Of a DNA stretch of 64,000 nt, positions 35,066-42,673 are shown one piece after another; the first letter of the stretch is position 1, and each line of letters starts with the position of its first letter. The DNA is from Pseudocitrobacter cyperus. Its GTDB lineage: Bacteria > Pseudomonadota > Gammaproteobacteria > Enterobacterales > Enterobacteriaceae. The stretch spans positions 310,001 to 374,000 of the forward strand of contig NZ_JAYMYY010000004.1 of assembly GCF_039889165.1 (NCBI RefSeq), in the 5' to 3' direction. A model generated the notes under the pieces. The model was not told where the DNA came from. It did no database searches and saw only the letters and a program-made list of their open reading frames with translations. The translations under genes were made by a program, and so were the position numbers.

Positions 35066-35293
35066 ATGACGGTAAAAAAACTCGATGTGGTCACTCAGGT
35101 GTGCCCGTTCCCGCTGATTGAAGCGAAAGCGGCAATGGCAGAAATGGCCAGTGGAGATCAACTCGTCATTGAGTTCGACTGTACTCAGGCGACGGAAGCC
35201 ATTCCTCAGTGGGCGGCGGAAGAGGGGCATATCGTCACCGACTTTCAGCAGGCGGGTGATGCAGCCTGGAGTATTACGGTGCAGAAAGCCTGA
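35066..35293 (+). CDS. tsuB: TusA-like sulfur carrier YeeD/TsuB
   Basis: A 75-residue TusA-family (SirA-like) protein with the CPxP motif VCPFPLIEAK (Cys13). It partners TsuA in thiosulfate uptake, receiving sulfur in the cytoplasm. The ATG follows GGGAGTAAT and lies 13 bases after tsuA. A bidirectional terminator follows at once. Confidence 0.95.
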   Translation: MTVKKLDVVTQVCPFPLIEAKAAMAEMASGDQLVIEFDCTQATEAIPQWAAEEGHIVTDFQQAGDAAWSITVQKA

Positions 35294-35296
35294 TAA

Positions 35297-35328
35297 AATG
35301 CGCCCCGCAATTTGCGGGGCGTGTTTTA
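35297..35328. terminator. Bidirectional terminator between tsuB and the ynb cluster
   Basis: CGCCCCGCAA (35301-35310) and TTGCGGGGCG (35312-35321) form a 10-bp stem flanked by AAAAT on the left and TGTTTT on the right, so it can stop tsuB and the convergent minus-strand cluster. It overlaps the stop codon of the membrane protein gene at 35326. Confidence 0.85.
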
Positions 35329-35625
35329 TCGCATTAGCAGTGTAAGTACCCACATTAACCACATTATGCCGGTCAGGCGCATCGTCAACCGGTATTGCTT
35401 TAATGCCCCTGACTGGCGCTCGCTAAAGGTAAGCACTCTCAGCCTCTCGCGATGCCAGATATAGCAGAGCGCCTCTCCCGCAGCCTGATTGTTTTCTTCA
35501 TCAATCCAGCGAAAATAGCGGCTATCCAGCCAGAGTCGCCAGCATCCAAACCAGACAAGCCCAACGAGCAACACGATGATCGCTTTCGCGAAAAGATAGG
35601 GTGTAGCACACAATGCCCACGTCAT
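35326..35625 (-). CDS. Small membrane protein of unknown function, end of ynb cluster
   Basis: I do not recognise this 99-residue protein. It has two or three hydrophobic segments: one near 10-28 (AKAIIVLLVGLVWFGCW) and one at the C-terminus (LTGIMWLMWVLTLLM), with a charged middle. The frame stays open 29 codons upstream of the ATG at 35625, right up to the ynbD stop, and those codons look coding (a QRKLLQQTLESWRFFIFYSL-like stretch), but no ATG, GTG or TTG occurs there. The ATG at 35625 has no clear ribosome binding site. It is the last gene of the minus-strand cluster, and the membrane context suggests a role with it. Confidence 0.6.
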   Translation of the reverse strand: MTWALCATPYLFAKAIIVLLVGLVWFGCWRLWLDSRYFRWIDEENNQAAGEALCYIWHRERLRVLTFSERQSGALKQYRLTMRLTGIMWLMWVLTLLMR

Positions 35626-35708
35626 GGGTGGCAGAGAATAGAAAATGAAAAAACGCCAGCTTTCCAGGGTCTGTTGCAGGAGTTTACGTTGTAAAAACGT
35701 ATCGGGGG

Positions 35709-36998
35709 TTAACTATGTCTCTCTATTGCCCATATTTGCAGAAGCTCTCTGTGTTCGGTGGTGAAAACAACCTCCGGGCGAGCCCGTTGGATCTGCGTAA
35801 TAGCTTGTAGTGGCGTAAGCGCTGGCTTTCTTTGCATCAACCAAGCTGCCGCTACCAGCGCGCTGCGTGACAAGCCCAGCGCGCAATGCACAAGTACGCT
35901 GCCATATTCCTTGCGTAACTGTTCCAGCTCAAGCACTGCCATGTGAAGCTGAGAGAGATCCGGATTAACCAAATCCAACATTGGCACGCAACGATAAGCC
36001 AGGCCACGGGTCGCCCGGGAGCGGGAAAACTCACTGGTAAGATCGAGTACCGCGCGCTGCACCGGTATTGTTCGGGGGTAAACGGAAATAAATACGCCAT
36101 CTGCAACCAGACTGATTGACGGCAAAGTGCGTGTGTAGACGCGCATTGATATCATCATCCCCATCCTCCAGGGGGCTAATAACCACCAGGCGGCTGGTGT
36201 TATCGCTCCCTGTGCACTTTTCTGCAGTGCGGTAACGCCGAGCGCGCCATAAGCCAGGGTGACAACAAGTAACGCCAGGGCGGGCCACCAAAACCATGCG
36301 CTGATTAGCATTGCGCAGAGGATGACCAATAACATCGAGCTAAAATAGCGTAGGGCCAGCCCCCGCCGTTTGCCATGTGCTATTTGCACAGGCCCTGGAG
36401 CCTGCTCTGGAATCATCCAATCGATGAACAGACCTACCGCCAGCCCTGTGATTACATCAATAAAGTGATGTTGCCAGGTTGTCAGAACAGACACGGCGAT
36501 CAGCACAAACCAGCCGGTGTTAAGCGGCTTCCACCTCGGAGTAACATGGCGAGAGAAATGACGCCACAGCAACCAGCACAAAATGATGTGTAACGACGGG
36601 GACTGGTTATAGGGCAGATCAAATTGTTCAAGCCGCGCGAATAACCAGCCGGCAACGCCGGTTATCTCCGGGCGGACAAACGTAAACCGCAGCGGAAATA
36701 GCAGAAAACCTGAGCAGGCGATAAGCGACGCAAGCAGCAACCGGCTCACCAGCCGCCGCTGTTCCTTGCATGATGAGCAGACAAATAACGAGACGCCATA
36801 CAAGAGATCCAGACTCCAGTACGGAATGATCGTCAGCGGTATGAAGGGAATAGCGTGTTCCCAGTCAAACACCAGGCTGCCAATATTTCCCCGCCCGGCA
36901 GTAAACTGATTCACCTGTCCGTAGGTTAAGAAAAAAAAGGGTGCCAGTACCACAAGCCAGCCAGTTCCCTGCCTGAAACGCGCCCGTCGGGTGGTCAT
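35709..36998 (-). CDS. ynbD: PAP2 / dual-specificity phosphatase fusion YnbD
   Basis: A 429-residue two-part protein. The N-terminal part (about 1-290) is polytopic with PAP2-type motifs QSPSLHI and TTWQHHFIDVITG (catalytic histidines), facing the periplasm in this superfamily. The C-terminal part (about 300-429) is a dual-specificity protein phosphatase domain with the P-loop HCALGLSRS (Cys372-x5-Arg378). A lipid-linked phosphate is the likely substrate, given the neighbours; the function in E. coli is unknown. The ATG at 36998 overlaps the ynbC stop (ATGA) and gives MTTRRARFRQGTGW; the start at 37040 lies inside ynbC. Confidence 0.88.
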   Translation of the reverse strand: MTTRRARFRQGTGWLVVLAPFFFLTYGQVNQFTAGRGNIGSLVFDWEHAIPFIPLTIIPYWSLDLLYGVSLFVCSSCKEQRRLVSRLLLASLIACSGFLLFPLRFTFVRPEITGVAGWLFARLEQFDLPYNQSPSLHIILCWLLWRHFSRHVTPRWKPLNTGWFVLIAVSVLTTWQHHFIDVITGLAVGLFIDWMIPEQAPGPVQIAHGKRRGLALRYFSSMLLVILCAMLISAWFWWPALALLVVTLAYGALGVTALQKSAQGAITPAAWWLLAPWRMGMMISMRVYTRTLPSISLVADGVFISVYPRTIPVQRAVLDLTSEFSRSRATRGLAYRCVPMLDLVNPDLSQLHMAVLELEQLRKEYGSVLVHCALGLSRSALVAAAWLMQRKPALTPLQAITQIQRARPEVVFTTEHRELLQIWAIERHS

Positions 36999-38755
36999 GA
37001 TGTGCGCCGCACCGCGAGAGAAACGGTAAAAATTCCCCATTCATCGATAAGTTGGGTGCATTTATCAAAACCTGCCTCGCGAACCAGCGTATCCATCTCC
37101 CCTTGTGTACGCACACGCATAATCCATGGTTTGCCATCTTTATGACTGGTGAGCGACCAGGCGATAGTTTTTAACTGTGGATGCCAGGGCTGCCCGGTAT
37201 AGATCAAAATACCGCCAGGTTCGATGGCGTCAGCCATTCCTGCAAGTGAGTGGCGTATCCCTTCGTTTTCAGGGAAAAGTTCATATAACCCGGAGACGAT
37301 ACCGAGCGTCGGGCGCGGAGTGAGGGCGGCCAATTGCTGGTGATTAAACGCGTCGCCCTGTTCAAAACGCACGCGGCCAGCCATACCGCGGCTCGCGATC
37401 ATCTCCTGGCCTTTTGAAACGTTTAATTCACTAAAATCTCGCAAGAGAATTTCAGTTGCCGCAGGGATGTCCTCCAGTGCATCAAGCACATAACGCCCAT
37501 GTCCTGCGGCAATATCTACCACCCGTATTGGCTTGTTTTGTGCCGACAGTTGTTCGACCGCTTGCCTGATTAGCATCTGAAGGTGAACTTTACGCTGGCG
37601 AATACCTTTCCAGCCCACGCTGTTAAGGTAGTTCTTGTCAATCAATCGCCCCAACTTGCTGCTTCCCTGTGGCTGATTACGATAGACATAATCGAGCGTG
37701 CTACCGGAATCAAATCCGGTTTCAAAACCCAGGCGTACGCCGCTGGATTGGGTTCCCACTATTTTCATGGCATAACGTAAGCCACGGTATGCAAAGTCAT
37801 CCAGTGAATAGGGCTCTGGCCCTCCGCTCAATATGCGCCAGTTGTCGGCTCCCGGGCTGCGTTGGTCTTCAGCGCTGTAGTCAAAATGCTGTGGTGGGTT
37901 GGTATAAAGCGAATCAATGAATCCACGCATTTTATCAAATGCCAAATGGCGATCTTTTTCTCCCAGCGTATCGTGATAAAAGCCGCTCAGGATATGCAGT
38001 TCTTTATTTTGATTACGTAGCTTATGGTAGAAATCAAGTTGCGGCTGGCGATGCACAACGTAATCTTCCCCTGAGACAAGTATCTGAACAGGCAGAGTAA
38101 TTGCGCTGGCATCACTGACCACGCGCTCAGCCGCTTTATAGAGGTCGAGCAGGATATTGACGGCAATCGGACGGGTAATCAGCGGATCCTGGTTGAAACT
38201 TGCCACCCGGTCTGGATCATGAGTCAGATACTTACCCTTAACATAAGAGTTAACAAAAAAGAGACCACGTAGCCGGTGCATCAACGTTAGCCCGGAGCGA
38301 GCGAAGGGTACATACAGTTTGACCCTAAAAGCGGGAGACGCCAGAACCAGCCCGCGTATTGTTGGGGCATAATCATGGGCCCAGGTTGCAGCCAGCACCG
38401 CGCCAACACTTTGCGCCACAACAACAATATCCTCCAGCGCCACCTGGCTATCATGTGCTACGAAGCGGACAAACTCGTCGACATCCCGTACCGAACGCGC
38501 CAATGAAGGACTAAAACCTCTCAGGCCAGGTGAGCGGCCATGGCCTCTGGCATCCCAGGCATAAAAAGCCGTGTCCGGCATGGCCAGTTCATCGACGATA
38601 TGTTGCAATCGACCTGAATGTTCGTGACCGCGGTGAAATAACACAATAATTTTTCGCACTGTTTCGCCTGCTATTGCAGGCCAGTAGCGATAAAATAACT
38701 CAACGTTATCGCCGGTATAAAATTGTCGTTCTTCCGCCGTCCGCGTATTAATCAT
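36995..38755 (-). CDS. ynbC: Alpha/beta hydrolase - methyltransferase fusion YnbC
   Basis: A 586-residue fusion. The N-terminal half (about 1-300) is a serine hydrolase of the monoacylglycerol lipase type: WDARGHGRSPG, and a nucleophile elbow AQSVG (Ser116) with Ala in place of the first Gly of GxSxG. The C-terminal half (about 390-580) is a class I SAM-dependent methyltransferase with VVDIAAGHGRYVLDAL as motif I. Substrates are unknown; lysophospholipid-like molecules would fit the cluster. The ATG at 38755 follows GGGAGT and overlaps the acyltransferase stop by eight bases. Confidence 0.88.
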   Translation of the reverse strand: MINTRTAEERQFYTGDNVELFYRYWPAIAGETVRKIIVLFHRGHEHSGRLQHIVDELAMPDTAFYAWDARGHGRSPGLRGFSPSLARSVRDVDEFVRFVAHDSQVALEDIVVVAQSVGAVLAATWAHDYAPTIRGLVLASPAFRVKLYVPFARSGLTLMHRLRGLFFVNSYVKGKYLTHDPDRVASFNQDPLITRPIAVNILLDLYKAAERVVSDASAITLPVQILVSGEDYVVHRQPQLDFYHKLRNQNKELHILSGFYHDTLGEKDRHLAFDKMRGFIDSLYTNPPQHFDYSAEDQRSPGADNWRILSGGPEPYSLDDFAYRGLRYAMKIVGTQSSGVRLGFETGFDSGSTLDYVYRNQPQGSSKLGRLIDKNYLNSVGWKGIRQRKVHLQMLIRQAVEQLSAQNKPIRVVDIAAGHGRYVLDALEDIPAATEILLRDFSELNVSKGQEMIASRGMAGRVRFEQGDAFNHQQLAALTPRPTLGIVSGLYELFPENEGIRHSLAGMADAIEPGGILIYTGQPWHPQLKTIAWSLTSHKDGKPWIMRVRTQGEMDTLVREAGFDKCTQLIDEWGIFTVSLAVRRTS

Positions 38756-39389
38756 GAGAATGACTCCCTGTTGTTTGTTGTTCCAGCGCAAGCAGTTGTT
38801 CCTTCAGCATGCTCATAGACACTTCTTTATCCTGATTAAAATGCAACGCATCACCGATTGTGACATCAATAAACAACGGTAGGGGGATTAGGCTTCCTTT
38901 GGCCATTGCCTGGTCAGTTCCATGAAGCCAGATGGGAATGATTGGCACTTCCGGTAAGGCCTGACTCAAATACCAGACGCCTGATTTCAGGGGCGACATC
39001 ACTCCCGGTTCGCCACGTGTTCCTTCAGGAAACAGAATGACTGTTTCGCCTGCGCGCAATGCTTGCTCACACAGCGCCAATGGGTTGGATTCGCCACCTT
39101 TACGTGAAACGGGAATAATGTTGAGGATGTTAAGCGAAAACCACGCCATTTGTTTGTTACGCAGGAAGTAATCAGCGGCCGCAACGGGATGAATGTTGCC
39201 CTGCTGGCGCAGCGGGAAAAGAGACAACAGCGCGAACACGTCCATGTGGCTATTATGATTTGCGACGACAATTGCCGGGCCGCGTTTGGGCAATTTTTCA
39301 CGGTGCTTGATTCGCAGGCCTAACCATAGCCACATCACGGGCCAGACTATGCAAAGTGAGAACAGAAAATGAAGGATACGTTTCGGCAT
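38748..39389 (-). CDS. PlsC-type 1-acylglycerol-3-phosphate acyltransferase homolog
   Basis: A 213-residue PlsC-family protein with an N-terminal membrane segment (FLFSLCIVWPVMWLWLG), the catalytic HX4D motif NHNSHMD (His45, Asp50) and the glycerol-phosphate-binding FPEGTRGEPG (120-129). It should acylate a lysophosphatidate-like acceptor from acyl-CoA or acyl-ACP. The start MPKRILHFLFS lies two bases after the ynbB stop; longer in-frame starts overlap ynbB and give low-complexity, non-family sequence. As I recall the E. coli K-12 ynbABCD cluster, it has no such gene, so this is an extra member. The housekeeping plsC maps elsewhere. Confidence 0.88.
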   Translation of the reverse strand: MPKRILHFLFSLCIVWPVMWLWLGLRIKHREKLPKRGPAIVVANHNSHMDVFALLSLFPLRQQGNIHPVAAADYFLRNKQMAWFSLNILNIIPVSRKGGESNPLALCEQALRAGETVILFPEGTRGEPGVMSPLKSGVWYLSQALPEVPIIPIWLHGTDQAMAKGSLIPLPLFIDVTIGDALHFNQDKEVSMSMLKEQLLALEQQTTGSHSHD

Positions 39390-39391
39390 AG

Positions 39392-40306
39392 CTAGTAATA
39401 AAAATAACGAATGAAATGGAAGAATACCGGCGCAGTGAAGAGCAATGAATCCAGTCTGTCGAGGATGCCTCCATGCCCGGGCAGTAGGGTACCGCTGTCT
39501 TTCACGCCGATATCGCGTTTGATGGCCGACATCACCACATCGCCGCAGAATCCGGTTATGCCGATGATGAAACCTGCGGCCAATGCCATAGGGGAGGAGA
39601 GCGGCGTCAGTATTGGCCCCAATACCGTTGCGGCGATAGTTGTGGTTGCCACTCCGCCCAACAGACCGGCCAGCGTTTTGTTGGGGCTGACCCTTGGGGT
39701 AACTTTGATATGGCCCAGCGATTTCCCCCATAGATATTGCGCGATATCGTTAAACTCGGTCAGACCGACCAGAAAAAGTACCAGTAATGCGCCAGTGGAT
39801 TGATTATCCGCCGGTAAAATGAGCAAAAAGGCGACGTGACTAAAGGCAAAAACCGTGGTCATCAGACCCCAGTGGAGTTGAGATGCGGTGCGCAAAAAGC
39901 TGTGGGTGTCTCCAGCAATCACCATCCGTGTGGGTAAGAACAGAAAAACATACACGGGGATAAATATTGTAAACATGCCATACCAGCCAATTCCTATCAG
40001 CCAGTAGTTGATGGGGATAGCAATAAACATCCATAACAATGGCATACGATCGGATTGGCGTAATGGCGCCAGGGTCAGAAACTCTTTAAGTGCGACAAAG
40101 CTCACCAGCCCGAAGAAAGTGAGTGCCAGCCAGTGGGGACTGAGTAGAGCTAGCGAGAACAGGATAATAATGACCCACCAGGTGCGTATACGCAGGGTTA
40201 ATTCTCTCCAGTTTTTGCCTGGGCGTAACAGCCGCAGTACTCCATTGATGAATGTCGCGACCAGCAACAGTAGAAAAATGACGGCCAGCGATTTTTCAAG
40301 CAACAT
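39392..40306 (-). CDS. ynbB: CDP-diacylglycerol synthase paralog YnbB
   Basis: A 304-residue polytopic cytidylyltransferase of the CdsA family. The complete family signature is near the C-terminus: SAIKRDIGVKDSGTLLPGHG followed by GILDRLDS. In E. coli, YnbB has been reported as a CdsA paralog that supports synthesis of the glycolipid MPIase. The ATG at 40306 shares a base with the ynbA stop (TAATG) and follows GGAGAG; an upstream start at 40441 lies within ynbA. Confidence 0.92.
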   Translation of the reverse strand: MLLEKSLAVIFLLLLVATFINGVLRLLRPGKNWRELTLRIRTWWVIIILFSLALLSPHWLALTFFGLVSFVALKEFLTLAPLRQSDRMPLLWMFIAIPINYWLIGIGWYGMFTIFIPVYVFLFLPTRMVIAGDTHSFLRTASQLHWGLMTTVFAFSHVAFLLILPADNQSTGALLVLFLVGLTEFNDIAQYLWGKSLGHIKVTPRVSPNKTLAGLLGGVATTTIAATVLGPILTPLSSPMALAAGFIIGITGFCGDVVMSAIKRDIGVKDSGTLLPGHGGILDRLDSLLFTAPVFFHFIRYFYY

Positions 40307-40911
40307 TATGATGTCTCTCCCTGATGTGCGGCACTGCGGCAACGGTTCGCGACGGTCCAAAGCAGCAATAGCGTCACAGCGCCCCACAATGCATTGTTCC
40401 ATTGCACTAACGAGGGCCGGTATGCCAACGCGAGCCCCCACGCGCCGAATATCAGCGCTCTGTCGCTTTTGCCAAGCGGCCCGCCATAACTACGGGTGCC
40501 TGTGATGGTTTGCGCCAACACTCCACAGAATTCTGTCATCAGCATGCAAAGCAACATGAATAAAACCAGAGTAGCGTTACTGCCGGGGAGAAGCATGAAG
40601 GGTAAATAGAGTGCAATATCGCAGAGCACATCGCCCGTTTCATTCAGAATGGCCCCGAGAGAGGTTTTTTGATTGCACTCGCGCGCAAGCATGCCATCCA
40701 GGGCATTGAGCGCCATGCGGACGAACAGCACGACGGGCAGCAGCGCAAAGTAACCCGGTTGAGGAAACAGCGCCAGTATCCCGCCAGCGATAAACGAAAG
40801 CGCCATTGCAGAGAGTGTGATGTGATTGGGCGTAATCTGATGTTGATGCAGCCAAAACATCAGCGGACGTAAGAGACGCTGAAAAGCGGGTTTTATCTGA
40901 TAGAGGGTCAT
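40306..40911 (-). CDS. ynbA: CDP-alcohol phosphatidyltransferase-like protein YnbA
   Basis: A 201-residue membrane protein of the CDP-alcohol phosphatidyltransferase family, which swaps CMP of a CDP-lipid for an alcohol. The family motif DxxDGxxARx8GxxxDxxxD is recognisable but altered: Asn69 replaces the first Asp, Asp72-Gly73 and Ala76-Arg77 are kept, Gly86 is kept, Asn90 replaces the third Asp, and the catalytic Asp94 is kept. It is the first gene of a five- or six-gene overlapping cluster. The 153-base gap to sbcB should hold the promoter. Confidence 0.9.
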   Translation of the reverse strand: MTLYQIKPAFQRLLRPLMFWLHQHQITPNHITLSAMALSFIAGGILALFPQPGYFALLPVVLFVRMALNALDGMLARECNQKTSLGAILNETGDVLCDIALYLPFMLLPGSNATLVLFMLLCMLMTEFCGVLAQTITGTRSYGGPLGKSDRALIFGAWGLALAYRPSLVQWNNALWGAVTLLLLWTVANRCRSAAHQGETS

Positions 40912-41037
40912 TATTCTATTCCATGAATAATTTTCGACCTAAGTATGATGAGTCAATTCACCTGGATGGATGAAGTGCTTTTATTCTGGAGGAGGCAAAA
41001 TCAGAAAAGAGCCCGAGCTTAAGAGGCCATACAGCAA

Positions 41038-41059
41038 ACCGCCCCGGAACCGGGGCGGT
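41038..41059 (-). terminator. Hairpin after sbcB
   Basis: ACCGCCCCGG (41038-41047) and CCGGGGCGGT (41050-41059) form a 10-bp GC-rich stem just after the sbcB stop. The minus-strand side continues TTTGCTG, a short T-run, so this is a plausible but not ideal terminator. Confidence 0.7.
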
Positions 41060-41064
41060 GGGCG

Positions 41065-42489
41065 TTAAACAATCTCCTGCGCATACTGATAAAGCGCTTT
41101 CAGCAACGCCAGTTTCTCAGTGTTCCCTTCATATTCCGCGTACAGCGATTCAAGTTGCTGCATATACCCCTGTAAAAACTCTGGCGTGAAGACATCGCGA
41201 CGATGTTCTAACCAGCGCCGCTGTTCCTGTTCATCCAGTGAGCCCGGGAAATTGCGCGCCCGGTAGTTAAACAGCAGTTTCTCAATGCGCCCATCGGCGA
41301 AGGTGAGATCCAGGGCGGGCAAATTGCGCGGTTCCGTTTCCAGCACAATCTTCATTGCCGCCCGATCGGCGTCGCTGAAGAAGCCATTGTAGAGCTGCGC
41401 ATCGACGTTTTCCGATGGTACAAACGGTTCAGCCTCGGCAAAGATCGCCACCACTTTTTCGCGTACCTGCGGGTTTTCGCGCAGCGCTTTAAGATTATCC
41501 AGACAGTGCTGGCGGTTGATCCCCAGCCGTTCGGCATCTTCCGGGCGCAGGGTATTCGCGACGGCAAGCACCGGGCATTTATTGAGGTGCACCAGTTTTA
41601 CCGGTACAGGCGACATATCGCCCAGTTCTGCTTTTGGCGTATAGAGGCGTGTGCGCAGCGTGTCGGCATCCAGATCCAGCAGTGGCGTAATATCGCCCGC
41701 CAAATCCACCATGATAACCGCGTTACGGTTATCGGGATGCCAGGCCAGCGGGGCAATCCAGCTCGTGTTGCCCCGCCATGCGCCAAACATCCCCGACACA
41801 TGCACCAGCGGTTTCATCTGCGGCACATCAATCAGAGTGGTCAGTTTTTGTTTACCGCGGTAAGCGTAGAGGTAATCAAACAGCTTCGGTTGCTGCGTTT
41901 TTACCAGCTTTGCCATCGCGATGGTGGCATAAACGTCGGCCATGGCGTCGTGGGCGTTGCTGTGTTCAATGCCGTTGGCTTTGGTCAGATGCTCGAGGCG
42001 GAAACTCGGCAGTCCGTCTTCATTTTCCGGCCAGTTGATCCCCTCCGGGCGCAGGGCATAGCAGGCGCGCATGACATCAAGCAGATCCCAGCGCGAATTA
42101 TGATTTTGCCAGCTCCAGGCATAGGGATCGTAAAAGTTGCGATAAAAGATATTGCGCGTGACTTCATCATCGAAGCGCACATTGTTATAGCCCACCACGC
42201 AGGTATGCGGCACGGTAAACAGGTCGTGGATGCGGCGTGCAAACGCGGCTTCATTATCGCCTTTGGTACGCGCTTCCTGCGGCGTAATGCCGGTGATGAG
42301 CACCGCTTCCGGCTGCGGCAGGTAGTCGTCCGCCGGTTTACAGTAAAAGACCTCGGGGTCTCCCACGATAGTAAAGTCGTTATCGGTACGAATAGCAGCA
42401 AACTGCGCCGGGCGATCCAGCGACGGGCTGGTGCCGAAGGTTTCGTAATCGTGGAAGAGGAATCCGGGGGTATTGGCAGGTTCTTGCAT
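41065..42489 (-). CDS. sbcB: Exodeoxyribonuclease I
   Basis: A 474-residue 3'-5' single-strand DNA exonuclease of the DnaQ fold, acting in recombination and mismatch repair. The exonuclease core has FLFHDYETFGTSPSLDRPAQ (ExoI: Asp and Glu metal ligands), VGYNNVRFDDEV and the YNTHDA-type HSNAHDAMADVYAT. The C-terminal SH3-like and helical domains bind DNA and SSB. It is divergent from dacD across a 184-base gap. ynbA lies downstream on the same strand. Confidence 0.97.
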   Translation of the reverse strand: MQEPANTPGFLFHDYETFGTSPSLDRPAQFAAIRTDNDFTIVGDPEVFYCKPADDYLPQPEAVLITGITPQEARTKGDNEAAFARRIHDLFTVPHTCVVGYNNVRFDDEVTRNIFYRNFYDPYAWSWQNHNSRWDLLDVMRACYALRPEGINWPENEDGLPSFRLEHLTKANGIEHSNAHDAMADVYATIAMAKLVKTQQPKLFDYLYAYRGKQKLTTLIDVPQMKPLVHVSGMFGAWRGNTSWIAPLAWHPDNRNAVIMVDLAGDITPLLDLDADTLRTRLYTPKAELGDMSPVPVKLVHLNKCPVLAVANTLRPEDAERLGINRQHCLDNLKALRENPQVREKVVAIFAEAEPFVPSENVDAQLYNGFFSDADRAAMKIVLETEPRNLPALDLTFADGRIEKLLFNYRARNFPGSLDEQEQRRWLEHRRDVFTPEFLQGYMQQLESLYAEYEGNTEKLALLKALYQYAQEIV

Positions 42490-42673
42490 GGTCTTAACGT
42501 AATCCCTGATAAGCGAGCGGGCGAATTAAGACCATGGTAAACGATTTACAGAGCCATCAGAAGGGCGGTTTTTCGAGGCCGGTTCAGGCTGTGTCATATT
42601 TTCTTGCAATTAATGGCTGTATGAAAGTGGGAAGTTCCGTAAAAAGGACGACGATTTTGTAATTGCTGAGGAT

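Noticed and set aside
39390..39731. N-terminal extension of the PlsC-type protein
   Set aside because: It lies wholly within ynbB in another frame and reads as low-complexity Arg/Gly/His sequence; the start at 39389 two bases after ynbB gives the family N-terminus.
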